Source: Roseiarcus sp963770275 (GTDB lineage: Bacteria > Pseudomonadota > Alphaproteobacteria > Rhizobiales > Beijerinckiaceae). Taken from it: DNA of 64,000 nt. Location of the stretch: the NCBI GenBank assembly GCA_963770275.1, contig CAVYPD010000034.1, positions 402,520 to 466,519 on the forward strand, read 5' to 3'. Shown one piece after another: positions 19,546-28,599 of the stretch (the stretch's first letter is position 1; each line of letters begins with the position of its first letter). The notes beneath the pieces are model-generated. The model did no database searches. It was not told where the DNA came from and saw only the letters and a list, made by a program, of their open reading frames with translations. Position numbers and translations under genes: made by a program.

Positions 19546-19914
19546 ATGCCTGAAGCGCCGTCAGACATCCAGGTGAAGCGGGTATACGATCCGCCGGACT
19601 CTGAGGATGGCGCGCGGGTGCTCGTGGATCGGCTGTGGCCGCGTGGCGCTCGCAAGGACTCGGCCAAGCTGACGTTGTGGCTAAAGGATATTGCGCCGAG
19701 CGACGAACTGAGGCGATGGTTTGCTCATGACCCCGCCCGCTTCGCTGAGTTTTCTCGGCGCTACCGGGCTGAGCTCGTCGCCAACAACAAGGCGGTTGGC
19801 CAAGTGCGTGATCTCCTGAAGGCTGGACCGGTGACTTTGCTCTACGCTGCGCACGACGAGGCGCACAACAATGCGCGCGTCTTGGCTGACTACCTCAAGG
19901 CTCTGGGTCGATAA
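19546..19914 (+). CDS. DUF488 family protein
   Basis: A 122-residue protein of the DUF488 family. Landmarks are VLVDRLWPRGARKDSAKL, ELRRWFAHDPARFAEFSRRY and TLLYAAHDEAHNNA, which match the family closely. The biochemical role is unknown. ATG 19546 starts the conserved part. It lies 22 bases before a truncated haemoglobin gene on the same strand, so the two probably form an operon, which may hint at a role in nitric oxide or oxygen physiology; that link is inference from neighbourhood. Confidence 0.88.
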   Translation: MPEAPSDIQVKRVYDPPDSEDGARVLVDRLWPRGARKDSAKLTLWLKDIAPSDELRRWFAHDPARFAEFSRRYRAELVANNKAVGQVRDLLKAGPVTLLYAAHDEAHNNARVLADYLKALGR

Positions 19915-19936
19915 GACGCCCGTTGTGGAGACTGGA

Positions 19937-20398
19937 ATGGACGATGAATTTCGCAGCGCCGAGGAGCGGCGCGCCGCTATCGTCGCGTTGACGCAGAAGG
20001 AAACCGGTATCGACGAGGCGATGATCGAGACGCTGATTCGCGGCTTCTACGCGCGGGTGCGGCAGGATGCGCTGCTCGCGCCGATCTTCGAGTCGCAGAT
20101 TTCGGACTGGGAGCCGCATCTCGACAATATGTTCGCCTTCTGGTCGTCGCTGACGCTTCACACGGGGCGGTATCACGGCCAGCCGATGGCGAAGCATATG
20201 CCCTTGGCGGTTGATGCGCGCCACTTCGATCGATGGCTGGCGCTGTTCGAGCAGACGGCGCGCGAGGTTTGCCCTCCGGCCGCGGCCGAGCGGTTCATCG
20301 AGCGCGCCCGTCGCGTCGCGGAGAGCCTGGAGCTCGGCGTCGCCAGCGCGAACGGCGTTCTGCTCGGCAAGGGCGAACGCTACCGGCGCGAAGCGTGA
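19937..20398 (+). CDS. Group III truncated haemoglobin
   Basis: A 153-residue globin of the short 2-on-2 kind. The pattern LIRGFYARVRQDALLAPIF, then WEPHLDNMFAFWSSLTLHTG and YHGQPMAKHMPL, is typical of group III; the proximal haem-ligand His is best placed in HFDRWLALFEQT. Group III globins are linked to microaerobic growth and nitric oxide handling in Campylobacter, but the function here is not shown. ATG 19937 follows the DUF488 stop by 22 bases. Confidence 0.85.
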   Translation: MDDEFRSAEERRAAIVALTQKETGIDEAMIETLIRGFYARVRQDALLAPIFESQISDWEPHLDNMFAFWSSLTLHTGRYHGQPMAKHMPLAVDARHFDRWLALFEQTAREVCPPAAAERFIERARRVAESLELGVASANGVLLGKGERYRREA

Positions 20399-20417
20399 CC
20401 TTTGCGCAAGGGCCAGA

Positions 20418-20747
20418 TTACTTGTCGGAGAACAGCGTGAGCAGGACTTTTCCCTTGTCCCCGATGATGCACACAAGCGTCTGCGGCTTCGTTGTTTTTG
20501 TCCGCTCTACATAGGCGTCGCCGATGACGATGGTTTTGATGGGAACATTTTCAATCGTCGTATCGGCCTTGATGACCTTGGCGCTATCCAGATCGATCAG
20601 GACGTCCTTCACCTGCGGGAACTTTTGCTTAAGCGCGAGCAGACCGCTTGCCTTGCACGCGTCCGTTTCGGGAGAAAGCGTTTCCGCGAAGGCGGGGCCC
20701 GCGATTAGCGAGATTAGAAACGTGAGTGCAAATGTATGCCGTCTCAT
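20418..20747 (-). CDS. Small periplasmic hypothetical protein
   Basis: A 109-residue protein with signal peptide MRRHTFALTFLISLIAGPA (cleavage after AFA). The mature part has two Cys residues (TDACKASG and LVCIIGDKG) that could form a disulfide, and segments typical of a small beta-rich fold (KDVLIDLDSAKVIKA, NVPIKTIVIGDAYVE). ATG 20747 is chosen because GGAGGGA precedes it and the signal peptide starts there. Family not recognised beyond similar rhizobial hypotheticals. Confidence 0.7.
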   Translation of the reverse strand: MRRHTFALTFLISLIAGPAFAETLSPETDACKASGLLALKQKFPQVKDVLIDLDSAKVIKADTTIENVPIKTIVIGDAYVERTKTTKPQTLVCIIGDKGKVLLTLFSDK

Positions 20748-20884
20748 CTGATGATCTCCCTCCGCCATATTGCTGATGTAAACTTTGGCGGCTGGAACTT
20801 GTTCCACAATCGTCTTTCACCAAATCTGACGGGGCGGACGTGTCGTTCGCCTATGCCGCATGATTTGGTTAACTATACCCGCCC

Positions 20885-21703
20885 ATGAGCCTCTCAAGCC
20901 AGGAGATCGAGCGCTACGCGCGTCAGATCGTTCTGCGTGGGCTTGGCGGACCTGGCCAGAACAAGCTCAAGGCCGCACGCGCCCTCGTCATCGGCGCAGG
21001 AGGCTTGGGCTCGCCAGCGCTGCAATATCTGGCCGGGGCCGGAGTCGGGACGCTCGGAATCGTCGATGACGATTCCGTCTCGCTCTCCAACCTGCATCGA
21101 CAGGTGATCCACGCGACGGCGGATGTCGGCCAGCCGAAAACAGACAGCGCTCAAGCCGCGATCGCCCGTATCAATCCGCATGTCACGGTCGAACCGATCG
21201 CTCTGCGGCTCGACGCCGAGAACGCTCCGGCTCTTATCCGACGTTTCGACATCGTGCTCGACGGCTCGGACAATTTCGCGACCCGCTACGCCCTGTCCGA
21301 CGCTTGCTTCCATGAGCGCCGGCCGCTCGTTTCGGCGGCGCTCGGCGAATTCGACGGCACGCTGACGACGCTGAAGCCATACGAGGATGGACCGGACGGC
21401 AAGCCCAACCCCACCTATCGTTGTCTCTTTCCCGATCCGCCCGAGCCGGGGACCATCCCCACCTGCGCCGAGGCCGGGGTCTTGGGCGCGCTCGCTGGCG
21501 TGCTCGGGTCGTTGATGGCGCTCGAGGCGATCCGCGTCCTGGTCGGCGGCTTCGGCGACGGCGATGAGGGCCTGGTCGGACGGCTGTTGATGATCGACAC
21601 GCGCGCGATGCGGTTCGAGACGCTGCGCTATGCGTGGGACCCGGACAATGCGCTCAGCGGCCAGGGCGCGCGAAGCAAGGCCCTGCTCTCGCGAGAGAGT
21701 TAG
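20885..21703 (+). CDS. MoeB/ThiF-type adenylyltransferase
   Basis: E1-like enzyme that adenylates the C-terminal Gly-Gly of a sulfur-carrier protein (MoaD or ThiS). The nucleotide-binding motif is VIGAGGLGSPALQYLAGAGV and the Arg/Asp residues for ATP contact lie in DDDSVSLSNLHRQV. Unlike E. coli MoeB I do not see two CxxC zinc pairs: only single Cys remain in YRCLF and PTCAEAG. It is 272 residues, close to the MoeB length, with no rhodanese domain. Molybdenum-cofactor synthesis fits with modABC in the same window, but thiamine or other sulfur transfer is equally possible. Confidence 0.85.
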   Translation: MSLSSQEIERYARQIVLRGLGGPGQNKLKAARALVIGAGGLGSPALQYLAGAGVGTLGIVDDDSVSLSNLHRQVIHATADVGQPKTDSAQAAIARINPHVTVEPIALRLDAENAPALIRRFDIVLDGSDNFATRYALSDACFHERRPLVSAALGEFDGTLTTLKPYEDGPDGKPNPTYRCLFPDPPEPGTIPTCAEAGVLGALAGVLGSLMALEAIRVLVGGFGDGDEGLVGRLLMIDTRAMRFETLRYAWDPDNALSGQGARSKALLSRES

Positions 21704-21730
21704 CTTCTCGCGAGAGCATCGTCCTAACGC

Positions 21731-21964
21731 TCACTTGGCCGGATTGACGAAGTCCACGCAATTGATGCGGCCCGAATCGAGGCAGCGTTGAAACCTGCGG
21801 CTGTGCCCTAAAGAGTTGAACACCCAATAGCCGATCAAGATCAGCGCCACGGCCGCGAGGAGCACGACAACATTGGCAAATCCGCGGCGTTCAAAATCGT
21901 CGCTCGCCTCGGTGCGCTTCGGCGGGTAGAGGCGATCGAATTCCTCCGGTTGATCTTGCGCCAT
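21731..21964 (-). CDS. Small single-pass membrane protein
   Basis: A 77-residue protein with an acidic, Pro-containing N-terminus (EEFDRLYPPKRTEASDD), one hydrophobic helix (residues about 30-50, VVVLLAAVALILIGYWV) and a short tail with two Cys residues (RCLDSGRINCVDF). Topology with the Cys pair outside the cytoplasm is plausible. I do not recognise a function. Confidence 0.6.
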   Translation of the reverse strand: MAQDQPEEFDRLYPPKRTEASDDFERRGFANVVVLLAAVALILIGYWVFNSLGHSRRFQRCLDSGRINCVDFVNPAK

Positions 21965-22175
21965 TGCCTAAGTCCTTAGTCAGGATTGGGCGACGTTGTT
22001 CATCGACTCTATCACACAATTGGATCCGCGAACGCGCTTCACTTTGACCCCCGCAGCCACGCCTCCATTCCCGGCCGAGCCAGGCGCGCGCCCGACGGCA
22101 TTTTAACATTTTTTATCAGGTTAACCTAATCGCCCCCAGGCATGGTGAAGCCCCGCTCAGCCATTGGAGACAGGC

Positions 22176-22883
22176 ATGCGTCGCCTCGCCACTCTTTGTT
22201 TTCCCGTACTTCTCTGCGCCATATCGGCGCCCGCCTTTGCCGCCAACGATGGCGTTATCGTCTTCGTGCCTCCGGAGACTTCTTCTGACGCCGCGCCCGC
22301 TTCCCTCCCCGCTCCGGCGGCCATGCGCGGGCGATACGGCGGCGGCTTCATCGAAGCTCTGCTGACGGGCGGCGCGCTGCAGCAGCCGCAGCTGGCCGCC
22401 CCAAATGCGAGCGAGCGGTCGGACCTGGAAGCTGAGCCCGAGCCGCAATTTCGCCGGCAGGAAGTCGACTATACGGGGTCGGAGGCTCCCGGAACGATTG
22501 TCGTCGACACGCCCGACAGGTTCCTGTTTCTCGTCGAGCCGCATGGAAAAGCGTTGCGTTACGGAATCGGCGTCGGGCGCCCCGGCTTCGAATGGTCGGG
22601 CGTCAAGCGGATCAGCCGCAAGTCCGAATGGCCGGACTGGACGCCGCCTGCGCAGATGGTGTTGCGCCGTCCCGATCTGCCCCGCCATATGGCGGGCGGC
22701 CCCGATAATCCGCTCGGCGCGAGAGCGCTCTATCTCGGGTCCTCGCTCTACCGCATTCACGGCACCAACGAGCCGTCGACCATCGGCCACAACGTCTCGT
22801 CAGGCTGCATCCGAATGATGAACGAGGATGTGATCGACCTTTACGATCGCGTGCCCATCGGCACGACGGTCGTGGTGCTCTAA
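22176..22883 (+). CDS. L,D-transpeptidase (YkuD domain)
   Basis: Exported peptidoglycan cross-linking or lipoprotein-attaching enzyme, about 235 residues. ATG 22176 starts a signal peptide (MRRLATLCFPVLLCAISAPA). The YkuD catalytic motif is complete: IHGTNEPSTIGHNVSSGCIR, with His, and the nucleophile Cys in SGCIRM. A linker of about 60 residues separates the signal from the domain, which begins near GTIVVDTPDRFLFLVE. This ErfK/YbiS-type group is abundant in Rhizobiales. A strong hairpin follows the stop. Confidence 0.92.
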   Translation: MRRLATLCFPVLLCAISAPAFAANDGVIVFVPPETSSDAAPASLPAPAAMRGRYGGGFIEALLTGGALQQPQLAAPNASERSDLEAEPEPQFRRQEVDYTGSEAPGTIVVDTPDRFLFLVEPHGKALRYGIGVGRPGFEWSGVKRISRKSEWPDWTPPAQMVLRRPDLPRHMAGGPDNPLGARALYLGSSLYRIHGTNEPSTIGHNVSSGCIRMMNEDVIDLYDRVPIGTTVVVL

Positions 22884-22892
22884 AACGAAAAC

Positions 22893-22920
22893 GGCGAGGC
22901 GCGCCGAAGCACGCCTCGCC
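22893..22920. terminator. Hairpin after the L,D-transpeptidase gene
   Basis: GGCGAGGCG (22893-22901) pairs with CGCCTCGCC (22912-22920) over a 10-base loop. It lies between two convergent genes and could serve both; there is no T-run on the plus strand, and on the minus strand it is followed by GTTTTCGTTTTA, which makes it a better terminator for the leftward gene. Confidence 0.6.
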
Positions 22921-22943
22921 GATGATCCAAATCGAACTGGATC

Positions 22944-23774
22944 TCAGACGTCGTCGTAGCCGCCGCCGTCGTCGGACGATCCGTCCGAATTGTCGAAGGT
23001 CGAGTCGTCAAGATTGTCGAAGTTGGCGTCCTGGACGCCCGGCGCGCCAGGATCGAACTGCTGGAAGTTCGCGTCGCTGCCGCTGTCCGGCTTGTCGCCG
23101 TAGTAGTTGTTGATTTCGGTGATCTCCGACGGGTTGCTGCCGGTCAGGCCGGAGCCGCCCAATCCGGCGGCGCTTGCCCCGCCAAAGAGACCGCCGCCGC
23201 CGCTATGGCCGCCAAACAGGCCGCCCAGCAGATTGCCAAGGACGACGCCGCCAGCCACGCCGGTCGCCGTCGAAGCCGCGTTTTGCAGGAAGCCTCCACC
23301 TCCGCTCTGAGGCTGGGGCTGACCCCAGGGGCCAGGCTGCTGCGGATAACCACCAGGTTGCGGCGGATAGCCCTGCGGGGGATAGCCGCCTTGAGGCCCT
23401 TGCGGAGCGTAGCCTCGCGGCGGCGGAGGCGCCGCGCGCTGATAGGCCTGCGGATCAGAGTCCGGTCGCGGCGGGGGAGAGGACGGACCGCTGCCGAAAA
23501 TGGACTTGCCGAGATTGCCGAGGAAGCTGCCATGTTCCTCGCCCTGCTCGGCGCCCTGCTGCGCGGCCGCCTCGAGTTGGGAGATCCGGTTCGCGGCGGC
23601 CTCCAAGGCCTGCTGCTGGACGAGCACGGTTTGCGCCAGCACATAGGGCGAGTGGGGCGCGGTGCGAACCGCGTCATTGATGAAGGATTCGGCTTCGGGG
23701 TCACGCTGCGTCGCGGCAGCCGAGTTGACGCGCTGGAACAGGCCACCAAGCATCTGGCGTTCTTCGGGGGTCAT
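22944..23774 (-). CDS. DUF2076 family periplasmic ligand-sensor-like protein
   Basis: A 276-residue protein of the DUF2076 family, starting MTPEERQMLGGLFQRV at ATG 23774 (the open frame extends further but the family begins here). After about 90 residues of predicted helix it becomes low-complexity: Pro/Gln/Gly/Tyr repeats such as GGYPPQGYPPQPGG, then a Gly-rich hydrophobic stretch (GVAGGVVLGNLLGGLFGG) and an acidic tail ending in DDGGGYDDV. Function is unknown. The Gly-zipper-like part may insert in or bind membranes. Confidence 0.82.
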   Translation of the reverse strand: MTPEERQMLGGLFQRVNSAAATQRDPEAESFINDAVRTAPHSPYVLAQTVLVQQQALEAAANRISQLEAAAQQGAEQGEEHGSFLGNLGKSIFGSGPSSPPPRPDSDPQAYQRAAPPPPRGYAPQGPQGGYPPQGYPPQPGGYPQQPGPWGQPQPQSGGGGFLQNAASTATGVAGGVVLGNLLGGLFGGHSGGGGLFGGASAAGLGGSGLTGSNPSEITEINNYYGDKPDSGSDANFQQFDPGAPGVQDANFDNLDDSTFDNSDGSSDDGGGYDDV

Positions 23775-24013
23775 GTCGCTCTCCCTGCGGCCGGATAGCC
23801 GCGCCCGGCATATAGCGACGCGTGCGGGCAATCCAAGGCTTCCGTTCGGGTTTTTCGCTACGACCAGCGCGCTTTTTACGTCGAGCCCCGCCCGCGCCGC
23901 GCCTTTACTCAGGCTTGCCGATCGTTTAGGCGGTTGCCGGAGGGGCCCCGGCTCGGCTTTTGCCGCTGCGCCGGGGCTTCGCACGTTTTAGACAATCGGA
24001 AGAGCAATCGACC

Positions 24014-25310
24014 TTGGCCAATGTTGTCGTTGTCGGCGCCCAATGGGGCGACGAAGGAAAGGGCAAGATCGTCGATTGGCTGTCGGTCGGCGCCGACGTC
24101 GTGGTGCGTTTCCAAGGCGGCCATAACGCCGGTCATACGCTCGTGATCGACGGCAAGACTTACAAACTTGCGCTGCTTCCGTCCGGGATCGTCCGGCCTG
24201 GCAAACTGTCGATCATCGGCAACGGCGTCGTCCTCGATCCCTATCATCTCGTCGATGAAATCGAGAAGCTGCGCGGCCAGGGGGTCGAAATCACGCCGGC
24301 CAACCTCAAGATCGCCGAGAACGTCCCGCTGATTCTGTCGTTGCATCGCGAACTCGACGCGCATCGCGAGTCCGGAAGCGTCGCCGGAACCAAGATCGGC
24401 ACCACGAAGCGCGGCATTGGCCCCGCTTATGAGGACAAGGTCGCGAGGCGCGCGATCCGCCTGATGGACCTCGCCGATCCCGACGCGTTGGACGACAAGA
24501 TCGCTCGCCTGCTTTCGCACCATGTTCCTTTGTGTCGAGGCTTGGGCTTGCCGCCTCCAACCGCCGCCGCGGTTCGCGAGGAACTGCTCACGGTCGCGCC
24601 CAAGGTTCTGCCATTCATGGCGCCGACGTTCGAGATCCTCGACGGCGAGCGGCGCGCCGGCAAACGCATTCTGTTCGAAGGCGCGCAAGGCGCCATGCTG
24701 GACGTCGATCACGGCACGTATCCATACGTGACGTCCTCCAACACCGTCGCGGCGAATGCTGCAACCGGTTCCGGCCTCGGGCCGAAGGCGATCGGCTACG
24801 TGCTTGGCATCGCGAAAGCCTACACGACGCGCGTCGGCGGCGGCCCATTCCCGACCGAACTCGACGACGAGGTCGGCCGGTTGATCGGCGAGCGCGGCCG
24901 CGAGTTCGGCACCAATACCGGTCGTCCGCGCCGGTGCGGCTGGTTCGACGCCGTGCTCGCGCGCCAAGCGGTGCGCACTTCCGGCATCGACGGCCTGGCG
25001 CTGACCAAGCTTGACATTCTCGACGGCTTTGAGACCATCAAGGTCGCGACCCGTTACCGCCTGAACGGCGAGGAGATCGACTATCTTCCGGCCTCGCAAT
25101 CCGCGCAGGCGCGCATCGAGCCGCTTTATGAAACGATCGAAGGCTGGAACGGCGCCACGAGCAAGGCGCGGTCATGGGCCGACCTGCCGGCGCAGGCGAT
25201 AAAATATGTGCGTCGAATTCGAGGAGCTGGTCGGCGCGCCGGTCGCCTTATTGTCGACAAGTCCTGAGCGCGACGATACGATCCTTGTGCATGATCCATT
25301 CCAGGACTAA
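24014..25310 (+). CDS. purA: Adenylosuccinate synthase (C-terminal frameshift)
   Basis: Catalyses the GTP-dependent step from IMP and aspartate to adenylosuccinate in AMP synthesis; about 432 residues. The P-loop is GAQWGDEGKGKIVDWL with the catalytic Asp; GGHNAGHTLV holds the general acid His. NTGRPRRCGWFD and the aspartate-binding VGGGPFPTE follow. The start is TTG 24014. Close to the end the frame shifts near 25212: RRIEELVGAPVALLSTSPER continues in the next frame to a TAA at 25310. An essential gene broken only at this point argues for a sequence error. Confidence 0.93.
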
Positions 25311-25355
25311 GGGACCCCTGCGCGGCGTCGCGCGGAGCGGTTGAGCGGACGCTTC

Positions 25356-27073
25356 ATGGCTGATTATCATTCGCTGCTCATGCGAGCCGTCGCCAATTTG
25401 CCCAACGCGGGCACGCCGGCGACGCGCGGGGCGATCTATGAACGTGCTCGCAAAGCCCTGCTCGAGCAGCTCCGAAGCTTGCGGCCGCCGCTGCCGGAAA
25501 GCGACATCACTCGCGAGGAGACCGCGCTTGACGCAGCGATCGCCGAGATTGAGGAGAGATATGGGTCGCAGGACCCGGCTCCTCCTCTGGCTTCGCCGCC
25601 GCCGACCCCGCCTGTAGCGGGAAAGCCAGTCGCGGCGCCGAGGCCCGCTCCGCCGCCCCCGCAATTCTCTCCGGTCCAGCGCCCCAGCGCGCCTGCGGCG
25701 CCCGGGCCGGCCGCTCCCTCGGCTCGAGCGCCTTCGCAAACCGGTGCGCCAAGCCAACCGGAGCCGGAGCCATGCCCGTTCAAGGCGCGGCGCAGCGACC
25801 TCCGCCGCCGACACCAGGAAGGAGCCAGCCAGCCGGAACCCCGCAGCAAGCGCCAACTCCGGTTGCGGGGAGACCAGCCGCAGCGGCGCCGACGGTGGCT
25901 TCGCCGGCTCGATCCCAGCTGGCCGCTGCAATGGCCAACCAGCCCTCCTCCGTATCGAGGACCGGACGGGCCGCTCCACCGGTGGGGGCGACGGACGGCA
26001 AGGACGAAGGTTTGCCCGGATTGGCGGCGCTCGACCCGGCCAAGGCGGTCCGACCGAACAAGACCGACGACGGGAACGCGTCCGACGCTCCACCCGTTGT
26101 CGCGAGCCGTCGCGATGAACCTGGGCAATGGACCGAAGCGCCCGAAGTGGCGGCGGAGTTCGACCGCCCCGGCTTGGCTACCAGACCGGAGGCGGAGATG
26201 CAGCGCCCGGTTGCGCCAGGCGTCGAAGTCGCCAAGCCGAAACGCTTGCTCTGGATCGCGGCGGCGGTCGTCCTTGGAATTGTCCTTGCGGTGGCCGGAG
26301 CCGCAATCCTGATGCGTCAAAAGCCGCAGGACCTCGCCATCAAGCCCCCCGTCGAGACGCAGCAACCCGCTTCGCCCGAGCCCTCGGCGAAGATTGCCGA
26401 GCGGGTGCAGGCAAACCCACCGGCCCCGGCTGCGCCCTCATCTGCCGCGAGCGTGCCGCAAGCGGGCCAACCGGCTCAGGTCGCGACGCCAGCAACCTCG
26501 GCGCCCGAAGCGCCGAGCGCGCCTGCCGCGCCCGCGCCGTCGGCCGGCCGGGCCGCGATGCTGGTCGCCTCAGCGGACAACCCGCAAAAACCGGCCGTGA
26601 GCTTGGGCTCGACAGTGTGGTCCCTGATTCCGCCGGCGCCGAACCAGCCGGGGACGGTCGCGGTAAAAGCGGAAGCGGACATCCCCGATCTCAAGATGCA
26701 CGCGACCATGACCTTGAGGAAGAACACCGATCCGACGCTACAGGCGACGCACACGATCGACCTGAAGTTCTCCTTCGCCGAAGGCGCTCCGATCACCGGC
26801 TTCAAGGACGTCGGCCTGCCGCAGATGCGCAAGGAGGATTCGACCGCGGCCGAAGCGCTGACCAGCGTCAAGGTCAAGATCAGCGACACCTATTTCCTTA
26901 TCGCGCTGGCCAAGGGCGAAGCCGACACCGCCCGCAACCTCGACCTGATGCAGACGCGCTCCTGGTTCGACTTTCCGCTGCTGCTCAACGACGACCGGAT
27001 CGCAAAGGTCGTCTTCCAAAAGTCGACGGAAGGCCAGGCGATGCTGGAGAAAGCGTTCGAGGCGTGGAAGTGA
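25356..27073 (+). CDS. Pro/Ala-rich membrane protein conserved in Rhizobiales (frameshifted)
   Basis: A protein of about 570 residues. The N-terminal part MADYHSLLMRAVANLPNAGT and IYERARKALLEQLRSL is a conserved helical domain known from rhizobial hypothetical proteins. A long Pro/Ala-rich linker follows, with a frame change near 25770. A single membrane helix (LLWIAAAVVLGIVLAVAGAA, around 26250-26320) is followed by a second Pro/Ala-rich linker and a folded C-terminal domain of about 150 residues (SLGSTVWSLIPPAPNQPGTV to the end). The layout suggests a cytoplasmic N-terminus and a periplasmic C-terminal domain. Function unknown. Confidence 0.75.
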
Positions 27074-27082
27074 GCGGAGGCT

Positions 27083-28054
27083 CTATCCGCGCAGGTTGAA
27101 CACCCGGGTCGAGACAAAATAGCCGTCCTCGACCACGCCGAAAGCGATTGGCGTTCCAAAGCACTCGACATACGCGCGCCCTTGGGTTGGCGCTAGACCC
27201 CGAAGCAGCAGTTTTTGGCCCCGCCGGAGGGTCGCCGCGGCAGAGCGATCGACGGGCACGATCGGGATTTCGCCGAGGCCCGCCTGCAAGGGCAGAATCG
27301 CGCGAGCCATCAGATCCGCGTCGTCCGGCAGACGATCAAGCGGAACGCCTGCTTCGACTGAAAACGGGCCGACGCGCGTCCGGCGCAATTCGATCACATG
27401 TCCATAACAGCCAAGCGCGCGGCCGAGGTCACGCGCGATCGCGCGCACGTACGCGCCCTTGCCGCATTCGGCCTCGAGCACCGCGTGGTCGGGGTCAGCC
27501 GATATCAGGTCGAGCCGGTAGACATGGATCGGGCGCGGTTCAATCTCGAAGGTCTCGCCATCGCGTGCGAGATCGTAGGCGCGCGCGCCAGCGATGCGGA
27601 TCGCGGAGAAGGTCGGCGGCGTCTGCAGAATCTCGCCGACGAAGCGCGGGAGGAAGCTGTCAATCTCGGCTGGGGCGGGACGCCGATCCGAGCGTGCGAC
27701 GATCTCTCCTTCGGCGTCGTCGGTCGCGCTTTCCTCGCCCCAGCGCACGCGGAACCGATAGGATTTGGCTCCGTCCTGAACGACGGGCACGGTCTTCGTC
27801 GCCTCGCCGAGAGCGATCGGCAGCACCCCCGATGCGAGCGGATCGAGCGTTCCGGCGTGGCCCGCTTTCTTGGCGTTGAACAGGAACTTGATTCGCCCGA
27901 CCGCCTGAGTCGAAGAGATCCCGGTCGGCTTATCGAGGTTGATCCAGCCGTTGATCTCGACCCGGGACGATCGCTTCTGCCGCGGCTCTCGAGGACCATG
28001 CCGTTCGCGAACGGCGGCGCCGGACTGTCTGTCTTCGTCGGCGTCGCCGGTCAT
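27083..28054 (-). CDS. truB: tRNA pseudouridine-55 synthase TruB
   Basis: Modifies U55 in the T-loop of tRNAs; 323 residues. The catalytic Asp lies in HAGTLDPLASGVLPIALG; INLDKPTGISSTQAV and KGAYVRAIARDLG are further family motifs, and a C-terminal extension of about 60 residues resembles the alphaproteobacterial form. Its start overlaps the rbfA stop by four bases. It is the last gene of the leftward rimP operon; the rpsO gene that often follows is absent here, and the next gene is convergent. Confidence 0.95.
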   Translation of the reverse strand: MTGDADEDRQSGAAVRERHGPREPRQKRSSRVEINGWINLDKPTGISSTQAVGRIKFLFNAKKAGHAGTLDPLASGVLPIALGEATKTVPVVQDGAKSYRFRVRWGEESATDDAEGEIVARSDRRPAPAEIDSFLPRFVGEILQTPPTFSAIRIAGARAYDLARDGETFEIEPRPIHVYRLDLISADPDHAVLEAECGKGAYVRAIARDLGRALGCYGHVIELRRTRVGPFSVEAGVPLDRLPDDADLMARAILPLQAGLGEIPIVPVDRSAAATLRRGQKLLLRGLAPTQGRAYVECFGTPIAFGVVEDGYFVSTRVFNLRG

Positions 28055-28464
28055 TCCTTGTCCTCTCCGCCGACGTCTTTCAGATCCCGCGCCACTTCCG
28101 GTGATCTCAGAAGCTCGTCCATGCGCGCTTGAGCATCGAAGCTCGTATCCAAGGCGAAGCGCAGATCAGGAGCGAACTTGAGATTGACGCGCCGAGCAAC
28201 GAGCGCGCGCAATTCCTTCTTGTGGCGATCGAGCGCCTCAACCGCCATTCCAGCGCCTTTGCCGCCAAGCGGCATCACGAGAATCGTCGCCAATTTGAGA
28301 TCCGGCGACATGCTCACCGCACGGATGGTCATCGGATGACGATCCAAGGCCTCATCAATCACCTCGCCGCGCGCCAGGATGTCCGCGACCGCGTGACGGA
28401 TCAGCTCGCCGACGCGCTCGGTCCGGTGACTGGGAGTATGCAGTTTGGATAAGGAACGGGACAT
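28051..28464 (-). CDS. rbfA: 30S ribosome-binding factor RbfA
   Basis: Assembly factor for the 30S subunit, 137 residues with the KH-like fold (RTERVGELIRHAVADILARG, VSMSPDLKLATILV, RFALDTSFDAQARMDELLR). Coupled to truB by overlap and located after infB as in most bacteria. Intact. Confidence 0.94.
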   Translation of the reverse strand: MSRSLSKLHTPSHRTERVGELIRHAVADILARGEVIDEALDRHPMTIRAVSMSPDLKLATILVMPLGGKGAGMAVEALDRHKKELRALVARRVNLKFAPDLRFALDTSFDAQARMDELLRSPEVARDLKDVGGEDKE

Positions 28465-28599
28465 TGGCCCCTCCCTTGAGGCGACGTTCTCGCAGCGTGC
28501 GAATAAACCAAGCGTTGGCTCACAAATCGAGCCTAGCTCAGCGAAGTGGGCGCGAGCCAGTCGAGACCAGCTGGCGCGCTATCGTTCCGAACGCGCGAA

